From the NCBI GenBank assembly GCA_000503195.1, contig AYSC01000007.1, forward strand, positions 45,931 through 109,930: a stretch of DNA of 64,000 bases. Direction: 5' to 3'. This document shows positions 58,442-64,000 of the stretch, piece by piece. Position numbers and translations under genes: made by a program. Within the stretch, counting starts at the first letter, position 1, and each line of letters starts with the position of its first letter. A model generated the notes under the pieces. That model was not told where the DNA came from and did not search any database. It was given only the letters and a program-made list of their open reading frames with translations. The stretch comes from Blastomonas sp. CACIA14H2 (lineage in GTDB: Bacteria > Pseudomonadota > Alphaproteobacteria > Sphingomonadales > Sphingomonadaceae).

Positions 58442-58480
58442 AAAGAGCGTCCGGGTCTTGGGGGCCGGACGCTCTTTTTT
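58442..58480 (+). terminator. Orphan rho-independent terminator
   Basis: AAAGAGCGTCCGG pairs with CCGGACGCTCTTT around a nine-base loop and runs into TTTTTT. No coding gene precedes it on this strand. Confidence 0.9.
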
Positions 58481-58540
58481 CGTCCGGCAGACGCGCCAGG
58501 CCATCCCGCGCCGCCTCTTCCATCTTTCCAAAAAAATCAT

Positions 58541-58567
58541 CTTGAAACGCGTTTTCCAGCGCCTAGA
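58541..58567 (+). promoter_or_regulatory. Sigma-32 heat-shock promoter of hsp20
   Basis: CTTG at 58541-58544, exactly 17 bases, then CCTAGA at 58562-58567. This matches the alphaproteobacterial RpoH consensus CTTG-N17/18-CCTAT and lies about 100 bases before the hsp20 start. Confidence 0.75.
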
Positions 58568-58640
58568 TTCGTCACGTGATCCACGCCGTCAGGGTGGTTC
58601 ACGATATCGGAAGCGCCGCAGATGCGGGCTTCAACCGTTT

Positions 58641-58663
58641 GAAATCGCTTGAATAAGGATTTT
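58641..58663 (+). promoter_or_regulatory. Possible RNA thermometer hairpin over the hsp20 ribosome binding site
   Basis: GAAATC (58641-58646) can pair with GATTTT (58658-58663), partly covering the AAGGA Shine-Dalgarno at 58655-58659 that serves ATG 58668. A weak AU-rich stem of this kind, in a heat-shock leader, could melt on warming, as in ROSE elements. Confidence 0.4.
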
Positions 58664-58667
58664 GAAG

Positions 58668-59150
58668 ATGAACCGTTTTGATTTTACCCCCTATCGCCGC
58701 ACCACCGTTGGCTTTGACCGGCTATTCGACTTGCTGGAAAACCAGGCCCGGGCTGCGCAGGGCGATAACTACCCCCCGTTCAACATCGAGCGCAGCAGCG
58801 ATGACGCCTATCGCGTGACCATCGCGGTTGCCGGTTTCAAGCCGAACGAGCTCGACATCACCGCCCAGCAGAACCTGCTGGTCGTGTCGGGCCGCAAGGC
58901 TGCCGAGAGCGAATCGCGCGGCAACTTCCTGCACATGGGCATCGCCAACCGCAATTTCGAGCGCCGCTTCGAGCTGGCCGATTTCGTGCGGGTGAGCGAC
59001 GCCAATCTGGAAGACGGCCTGCTGACCATCGATCTGGTGCGCGAAGTGCCCGAGGCGATGAAGCCCAAGAAGATCGCGATCAACGGCACCCCCAAGCTGC
59101 AGGTCGTCGAGGCTTCGACCAAGGACGAGGGCGACAGCCAGGCGGCATGA
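58668..59150 (+). CDS. Hsp20 / small heat-shock protein (IbpA-like)
   Basis: An ATP-independent holdase of 160 aa. The alpha-crystallin domain spans about residues 36-135, with YRVTIAVAGFKPNELDI, NLLVVSGRK and the C-terminal LEDGLLTIDLVREVPEA; the IxI-type tail is represented by KKIAI. The N-terminal MNRFDFTPYRRTTVGFDRLFDLL is the usual IbpA-class start. Preceded by a sigma-32 promoter and followed by a terminator, so it is a single heat-induced unit. Confidence 0.95.
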   Translation: MNRFDFTPYRRTTVGFDRLFDLLENQARAAQGDNYPPFNIERSSDDAYRVTIAVAGFKPNELDITAQQNLLVVSGRKAAESESRGNFLHMGIANRNFERRFELADFVRVSDANLEDGLLTIDLVREVPEAMKPKKIAINGTPKLQVVEASTKDEGDSQAA

Positions 59151-59179
59151 CGCCGGACGCCCAAGGGTAATATGCAATG

Positions 59180-59209
59180 GGGTGGGTCGGAAACGGCCCA
59201 CCCTTTTTT
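59180..59209 (+). terminator. Rho-independent terminator after hsp20
   Basis: GGGTGGG pairs with CCCACCC around a loop and is followed by TTTTTT, 30 bases past the stop. Confidence 0.85.
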
Positions 59210-59334
59210 GTGCGGTGAGACCGCCCCGCCCCTCCGGCGCGCCGGGCCGCCCTCACCGCCCTGCCCCATTTGCAGCCGCGGGCAGACGATAAAGCCGCGT
59301 GTAATCGCGCCATCACTCGCCTAAAGACCACGCG

Positions 59335-59985
59335 ATGACCACGCCTCTTCCTGCAAGCATCGATCTTGGCACGATCCTCGGCACGCTCGACATGTTCGGC
59401 ATCGCGGTGTTCGCCGCGTCGGGTGCACTCGCAGCCGCCGCCAAGCGGCAGACGTTCGTCACCTTCACCTTTTTCGCGCTGGTCACCGGTGTCGGCGGCG
59501 GCACGGTGCGCGATCTGCTGATCGGCGCCCCGGTGTTCTGGATCGTCCATTCGCGCGTGCTCGTCGTCGTGCTCGCGGTCTCCGCGCTGCTCTGGGTCAC
59601 CCCGCAGCGCTGGTGGGAGGGACGGATGCTCGACTGGTTCGATGCGGTCGGCCTCGGCGCGTACAGCGTGTTCGGCGCGGCCAAGGCGATGCAGTTCGGC
59701 GTCGATCCGCTGCCAGCGGTGATGATGGGCGTGATCACCGCGTGCGTCGGCGGCATCATCCGCGACGTGCTGGCGGGCGAACCTTCGATCATCCTGCGCC
59801 CCGAACTCTATGTTACCGCCGCGGCACTCGGGTCGGGCCTGTATGTCGGGCTCAGGCTGGCGGGGCTGGATGTCGAGATCGCCGCGATCATCGGCGCGGT
59901 CGCCGGCTTCGTGCTGCGCGGCCTCGCCATTCGCTACAATATCGCGCTGCCCGCCTATCGGGGCGGCGGTCGCAAGGGGGATTGA
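59335..59985 (+). CDS. TRIC-type (UPF0126) cation channel protein
   Basis: A 216-aa inner-membrane protein with seven hydrophobic helices in two repeats, the family related to eukaryotic TRIC channels. The repeats carry GVGGGTVRDLLIG (about 53-65) and CVGGIIRDVLAGE (about 138-150), the glycine-rich pore motifs. The physiological ion is not known. It is followed three bases later by a PepSY gene. Confidence 0.9.
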   Translation: MTTPLPASIDLGTILGTLDMFGIAVFAASGALAAAAKRQTFVTFTFFALVTGVGGGTVRDLLIGAPVFWIVHSRVLVVVLAVSALLWVTPQRWWEGRMLDWFDAVGLGAYSVFGAAKAMQFGVDPLPAVMMGVITACVGGIIRDVLAGEPSIILRPELYVTAAALGSGLYVGLRLAGLDVEIAAIIGAVAGFVLRGLAIRYNIALPAYRGGGRKGD

Positions 59986-59988
59986 GCC

Positions 59989-60711
59989 ATGGCATTTCGG
60001 TTGCGTCGGCGGGTGGTGATGCGCTGGCACGTCTGGCTGGGCTGGCTGGTCGGAGTGCCGCTGCTGCTCTGGACCGCGTCGGGGCTGTTCATGGCCAGCT
60101 TCCCGATCGACGAAGTGCGCGGCGAGCATCTCAAGGCGCACGCCCCCGCGCTTCCCGGTTTCCGCCCGGTCGCGCCCTATCTGGAAGGGCGGCCGGTGCA
60201 GACGCTGACGCTCAGCCAGCAGGCGGGCACCCCGATCTGGCTGATCGACTATGCCGATGGCGGCCAGCGCCGCGCCGATGCACGCACCGGGGCGCTGCTG
60301 CCAGCAGTGAGCGCCAGCGAAGCGGCGCTGATTGCCCGCGCGGCCTTTGCCGGCACGGCCGAGCTTCAGGGGGTGACCCGCTTTGCGCCCGAAGACGCGC
60401 CGCTCGAACTGCGCCGTCCCCGCCCCAGCTGGCAGGCCCGCTTCGCGGACGATACTCATGTCTATATCGACGAGGAGACCGGCGCGGTGCTGGCCACGCG
60501 CAGCGCGCTGTGGCGTGCCTTCGATTTCATGTGGGGCCTGCACATCATGGACCTGCAGGAACGCGAGGATACCCATCATCCGATCCTGGTGGGATTTGCC
60601 GCGCTCGCGGTGATCTCGATCCTGATCGGCATCTGTCTGTTACCCCTGCGGCGCGCGAAGGGGCGAAGCGCGCCGCAGGGGGTCAGACCGGGTGGGAAAG
60701 GCCAAGCCTAG
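59989..60711 (+). CDS. PepSY domain membrane protein
   Basis: A 240-aa protein with an N-terminal transmembrane helix (about 14-36) and a C-terminal one (about 196-218) around a periplasmic PepSY-like domain (HVYIDEETGAVLATRSALWRAFDFMWGLHIMD). The family resembles part of the PiuB iron-uptake type of protein, but no receptor or transporter is adjacent. It is very close downstream of the channel gene and probably co-transcribed. Confidence 0.8.
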   Translation: MAFRLRRRVVMRWHVWLGWLVGVPLLLWTASGLFMASFPIDEVRGEHLKAHAPALPGFRPVAPYLEGRPVQTLTLSQQAGTPIWLIDYADGGQRRADARTGALLPAVSASEAALIARAAFAGTAELQGVTRFAPEDAPLELRRPRPSWQARFADDTHVYIDEETGAVLATRSALWRAFDFMWGLHIMDLQEREDTHHPILVGFAALAVISILIGICLLPLRRAKGRSAPQGVRPGGKGQA

Positions 60712-60738
60712 CCTGTTCCCGTCCGGTAACCCGCAATC

Positions 60739-61404
60739 TCATTCGGGCGGAAAAGGCTCCGCATCCGCATCGTCATTGCGCCAGGCGTAATCGTCGTCGT
60801 TAGGATCGACGCTGAACGGCGGATCGGCCACCGCGACGCCATTGTCGAACGCGCCGTCATTCGCGCCCCAGGCACCATTGGCGCGGTTGAAGCGGACATA
60901 ATCGATCCGGCCGAAGCTGATGCCGCAGGTAAAGCTGTCGACGCCATTGCGGCGCGATCCGACCAGTCCCTCGACGCGCCAGCCCTGGCCGTCGCGCACG
61001 ACATTGTCGATCCGCTCAATCCGCGAGCCGAGCCCGGACTGCGCCACCGCCGCCGCACCGCACCGATCGCTGGCCGAGCGGACATCGTCATTGAAGCTGC
61101 GATCGTCCCCGCGCCGTGCCGAATTGGTCGCCGCGCTGGCGACCGCGGCAATGCCGCCAAGGATCAGCACGCCCGCGAGGATGTCGCCCGCGTCCACGCC
61201 GCGGTTGCGCCCCCGCCAGCGCCGGTCACCCCAGCCGCCGCGCCACTGGCTCGCGCTTTCGTCGGCCGGGTTCCATCCAGGCGCACCGATCGGGGCCGCA
61301 TCGAACGTGCCGCGCGGCGCCGGAGCGGCGATGGCCGGGGCCATGCCTGTCACGAGCATCGCGCCCGCCGCGCCCAGACCTGTCAGTGCTTTCAACATTT
61401 GCAT
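60739..61404 (-). CDS. Secreted protein of unknown function
   Basis: A 221-aa exported protein. The signal peptide ends near AIAAPAPRG (residue 26), followed by a Trp/Arg/Gly-rich linker, one hydrophobic helix (about 73-92, DILAGVLILGG...) and a C-terminal domain with two cysteines and a strand-rich core (VEGLVGSRRNGVDSF). The end is acidic (DPNDDDYAWRNDDAD). A similar architecture occurs as uncharacterised proteins in related bacteria. It is convergent with the PepSY gene. Confidence 0.65.
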   Translation of the reverse strand: MQMLKALTGLGAAGAMLVTGMAPAIAAPAPRGTFDAAPIGAPGWNPADESASQWRGGWGDRRWRGRNRGVDAGDILAGVLILGGIAAVASAATNSARRGDDRSFNDDVRSASDRCGAAAVAQSGLGSRIERIDNVVRDGQGWRVEGLVGSRRNGVDSFTCGISFGRIDYVRFNRANGAWGANDGAFDNGVAVADPPFSVDPNDDDYAWRNDDADAEPFPPE

Positions 61405-61464
61405 TGCCTTTCTTTCGGCAAGGCCCCGGCGCGATGGCGCTGTACCTGAAGGATAATCGGTTTA

Positions 61465-61496
61465 GGCGGTTCAGCCTGTCACCAGGCTGAACCGCC
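61465..61496. repeat. Perfect 14-bp inverted repeat
   Basis: GGCGGTTCAGCCTG, loop TCAC, CAGGCTGAACCGCC. It lies between two minus-strand secreted-protein genes and has no T run on either side, so it may be an RNA-stabilising or attenuating hairpin rather than a simple terminator. Confidence 0.6.
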
Positions 61497-61522
61497 AGGG
61501 AGCAAGAGGTGAGACCTGAATC

Positions 61523-61903
61523 CTAGCGGAAATTGCCGAGCCCGCTGAGACGCACATCATACACCCGGCCCCGATCCACGAAACAGGTGAAGCGACCGCG
61601 ATCGGCCCCGCCGCGCCAGCGTCCGCCATACACCACGATACGGCCCTGCACGCGCAGGCCGAAACGGGTGCGGTCGATATCGCGAACGTCGGTGACGCGA
61701 GCAAAGCGGCCGAAGCGACGCGCTTCGATCTCGGCGGCGCGCACGCACTGGTTCACCGCGCGATCGCCGCGCCCGCCCCAGCCGCCTCCGCCGCCCCAGC
61801 CAGGGCCTCCGCCGTGCCACTGCGCTGCGGCAGGGCTCGCAGCCGAAAGGGTCGCTGCACCGATCAGCAGCGCCGACCCGAGAATTGCTTTGAACTTTGC
61901 CAT
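61523..61903 (-). CDS. Small secreted glycine-rich protein
   Basis: A 126-aa exported protein: signal peptide MAKFKAILGSALLIGAATLSAASPAAAQ (cleavage near residue 28), a Gly/Trp-rich stretch, then a compact domain with two cysteines (VNQCVRAAE and RFTCFVDRG). Its C-terminal region resembles the end of the neighbouring secreted protein, so the two may be related. ATG 61903 is chosen to start the signal peptide, with GGAAGGAACGGG upstream. Confidence 0.65.
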   Translation of the reverse strand: MAKFKAILGSALLIGAATLSAASPAAAQWHGGGPGWGGGGGWGGRGDRAVNQCVRAAEIEARRFGRFARVTDVRDIDRTRFGLRVQGRIVVYGGRWRGGADRGRFTCFVDRGRVYDVRLSGLGNFR

Positions 61904-62018
61904 GGTCCCGTTCCTTCCAACCATTCCGCCAAGGCTGGCGGGCAGGAACAGGTGTACCGATTCGCCGCTGTTGCGAGCCTGAATTGGCCTGACAGCGAAT
62001 GTTCAGGTTTCTAGCGCT

Positions 62019-63329
62019 TTAAATGAACAGGCCGACCATCAGACCCAGGCCAGCCGCCAGCGCCAGAACTTCGATCACCGGGCGCCTGAGCCTGAGCAGA
62101 TGGACCATCGCGAGCACCGCGAGACACAGCGCCAGCCAGTTGAGCGACAAGGGCTCGGGCCAGTCGAACCGCAACGGGCCCAGGCGTCTCTCCGATACTT
62201 CGCGGAAAATCACATGCAGTGCGAACCAAAGGCTGAGATTGGCGATGACGCCCACCACCGACGCGGTGATCGCCGCGAGCGTTCCCTTCAGCCGCCGCGC
62301 GTGCTGCAGCCGGTCGATCCACGGCGCGAAGGTGAAGATCCACAGGAAGCACGGCGCAAAGGTCACCCACAAGGTCACCAGCGCGCCGAGCACCCCGGCG
62401 ACCAGCGGCGTGAACGGTGCGGCATCACGATAGGCCGCGAGAAAGCCGACGAACTGCGTCACCAGGATCAGCGGCCCCGGCGTCGTCTCCGCCAGGCCCA
62501 GCCCGTCGGCCATTTCGCCCGCGCTCAGCCAGCCGAAGCCCTGCACCGCTTCCTGCGCCATATAGGCGAGCACCGCATAGGCGCCGCCAAAGGTCACGAT
62601 CGCGAGCTGCGAGAAGAAGAGCCCGACCTGCATCAGCACATGATCGTCGCCCAGGGTGACCCAGATGGTGAGCAGTGGCAGCGCCCAGATGGCGCCCCAT
62701 GCCGCAATCGTGCGCAAGGTGGCGGCGATCGACGGGCGCGGCGCCGCGTCTTCGCCCTGCCCGCCGGCTTTCAGCGCCAGCCAGCCCGGCCGCCAAGTCG
62801 CGGCGTGCCATCCGGCTAGCCCCGCCCCCAGCACCACCAACGGAAACGGCAGATCGAACAGCGCCAGCGCGACGAACGCGATAGCCGCCAGCGCGCGCTT
62901 GAACCCCGTGTCGAGCGCGCGCCCCGCGATCCGCAGCAGCGCCTGCACCACGACCGCGAGCACCGCCGCCTTGATCCCCAGGAACAGCGCCGCGAACCAG
63001 TCAAGCCCCGCTGCAGCGACATAGAGCATCGACAGCGCCAGGATGATCGCGACGCCGGGCAGCAGGAACAAGGTTCCCGCCATCAGCCCGCCGCGAAGCC
63101 CGTGCAGCCGCCAGCCGATATAGGTCGCCAGCTGCTGCGCCTCGGGCCCCGGCAGCAGATGGCAGAAATTGAGCGCGTGCAGGAATTGCGGCTCCTCGAT
63201 CCAGCGGCGCTTGTCCACCAGCTCGTCATGCATCAGCGCGATCTGCCCCGCCGGCCCGCCAAAGCTGAGCAGACCGATCCGCGCGAAGACGCGCACGCTT
63301 TCCCTAAATGTCGGATGTTCGCTCGTCAT
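62019..63329 (-). CDS. chrA: Chromate transporter
   Basis: A 436-aa inner-membrane protein of the CHR family with two homologous halves (bidomain form). Each half opens with a glycine-rich motif: FARIGLLSFGGPAGQIALMH near residue 15 and LAIVTFGGAYAVLAYMAQEAV near residue 245; the family's FCHLLPGPEAQQLA and AETTPGPLILVTQFVGF are both present. These proteins export chromate by secondary transport. Start ATG 63329 (MTSEHPTF). No chrB regulator is adjacent. Confidence 0.92.
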   Translation of the reverse strand: MTSEHPTFRESVRVFARIGLLSFGGPAGQIALMHDELVDKRRWIEEPQFLHALNFCHLLPGPEAQQLATYIGWRLHGLRGGLMAGTLFLLPGVAIILALSMLYVAAAGLDWFAALFLGIKAAVLAVVVQALLRIAGRALDTGFKRALAAIAFVALALFDLPFPLVVLGAGLAGWHAATWRPGWLALKAGGQGEDAAPRPSIAATLRTIAAWGAIWALPLLTIWVTLGDDHVLMQVGLFFSQLAIVTFGGAYAVLAYMAQEAVQGFGWLSAGEMADGLGLAETTPGPLILVTQFVGFLAAYRDAAPFTPLVAGVLGALVTLWVTFAPCFLWIFTFAPWIDRLQHARRLKGTLAAITASVVGVIANLSLWFALHVIFREVSERRLGPLRFDWPEPLSLNWLALCLAVLAMVHLLRLRRPVIEVLALAAGLGLMVGLFI

Positions 63330-63673
63330 AAACCCCGCAACCGTTCCTCCGCGCCTTGGCGCGGATTGCCATGAACGGCAAAGCTTGGGAGCTGAAAGCA
63401 CCTGACCGGGGGTTCGCCCTGCCCCGGTGGGTAAAGGGCTATCAGGTGAATGGGAGGAATGGAAGAGGGTGGCGGCTCCAACTTGGACCGACACCGTCAC
63501 CTCCGCTCGGCCTGAGCCTGTCGAAGCCCCCGCGCTACCCGTCGGATCACCCCAATGTCATCCTGAACTTGTTTCAGGACCCATCATGCCTAACAGGCCT
63601 GAGCCGCGCGGGGATAAATGGCCCCTGAGCCAAGTTCAGGGTGACGATCGAGGCGACTGGCAGCACGATACGT
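63330..63673. other. Intergenic repeats between chrA and etfA
   Basis: A family D half-unit (CTCGGCCTGAGCCTGTCGAA, about 63506-63530) and a further inverted pair of the TCATCCTGAACTTG ... CAAGTTCAGGGTGA type (about 63558-63645). No gene was found. Confidence 0.5.
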
Positions 63674-63710
63674 AAAACAAAAACCCCGGCGGTCGCCCGC
63701 CGGGGTTTTC
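63674..63710 (-). terminator. Rho-independent terminator after etfA
   Basis: On the minus strand CCCCGGCGG pairs with CCGCCGGGG around a four-base loop, then TTTTTGTTTT. It lies about 25 bases past the etfA stop. Confidence 0.85.
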
Positions 63711-63735
63711 GCAAATTCCGAACCGGATCAGCCGA

Positions 63736-64000
63736 TCACAGCTTTCCGGTCAGTTCCGGCACCGCGGTGAACAGGTCCGCGACCAGGCCGATGTCTGCCA
63801 CCTGGAAGATCGGGGCGTCCTCGTCCTTGTTGATGGCGATGATGGTCTTGCTGTCCTTCATGCCCGCAAGGTGCTGGATCGCGCCCGAGATGCCGACCGC
63901 GACATAGACTTCCGGCGCGACGATCTTGCCGGTCTGGCCGACCTGATAGTCGTTGGGGACATAGCCTGCGTCCACCGCCGCGCGCGAGGCGCCGATGCCC
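63736..64000 (-). CDS. etfA: Electron transfer flavoprotein alpha subunit (5' part beyond window)
   Basis: Only the C-terminal ~87 residues are inside. They contain the FAD-binding end of ETF-alpha: [43 protein letters not shown] followed by [23 protein letters not shown]. It shuttles electrons from acyl-CoA and other dehydrogenases to the respiratory chain. etfB is expected just beyond the window edge on the same strand. Confidence 0.95.
   Translation of the reverse strand, partial: GIGASRAAVDAGYVPNDYQVGQTGKIVAPEVYVAVGISGAIQHLAGMKDSKTIIAINKDEDAPIFQVADIGLVADLFTAVPELTGKL

Overview
The window is high-GC bacterial chromosome from an alphaproteobacterium, most likely a member of the Sphingomonadales. 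The main reasons are the gene order (hisG-hisD-nusB-thiL-hppA; J-domain gene/cobS/cobT with bolA), many TonB-dependent receptors, a sigma-32 promoter of the alphaproteobacterial CTTG-N17-CCTA type, and dense short palindromic intergenic repeats. No rRNA, tRNA, prophage, IS element or CRISPR array was recognised. The species cannot be named from this sequence.

Layout. 1-11 kb: dapA (cut by the left edge), a soluble lytic transglycosylase, greB, a membrane protein, then a minus-strand metabolic run (aldehyde dehydrogenase, acetolactate-synthase-like TPP enzyme, D-2-hydroxyacid dehydrogenase, cysS). 10-14 kb: a CHASE2 nucleotide cyclase overlapping a secreted FecR-like protein gene, then a nitroreductase. 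14-21 kb: a cobT, class A PBP, DUF559 nuclease, cobS, J-domain protein run, with bolA diverging. 21-28 kb: an accessory-like stretch with a BrnT toxin and atypical antitoxin, pirin, alpha/beta hydrolase, two GNAT proteins, a glyoxalase-fold protein, a low-GC orphan with an HEPN-like motif, and a DUF2332 gene whose 3' end is frameshifted. 28-34 kb: conserved hisG-hisD-nusB, thiL and the H+-pyrophosphatase hppA. 34-37 kb: a FemAB-like acetyltransferase and a cupin-like protein in tandem.

36-42 kb holds a complete cobalamin uptake operon, btuB-btuF-btuC-btuD, behind a cobalamin riboswitch. With cobS and cobT present but no cobN in view, it suggests a cell that imports B12. 42-52 kb: a secreted metalloprotease, thiolase, prepilin peptidase, acetyl-CoA synthetase, a His/Glu-rich TonB receptor behind a Zur-box-like palindrome (probably zinc uptake), and a fatty-acid CoA ligase. 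52-58 kb: dnaE and a lolC-lolD-glutathione peroxidase operon. 58-64 kb: an intergenic region ending in an orphan terminator (candidate sRNA), a heat-shock hsp20 with a sigma-32 promoter, a TRIC-type channel, a PepSY protein, two small secreted proteins, chrA, and the C-terminus of etfA.

At least five families of short inverted repeats punctuate the intergenic spaces. Two of them also sit in frame inside the btuF-like gene. That feature, the repeat-bracketed DUF559 gene, the candidate sRNA and the small accessory genes at 21-27 kb are the least ordinary parts of the window. I did not find a large undescribed multi-gene system.
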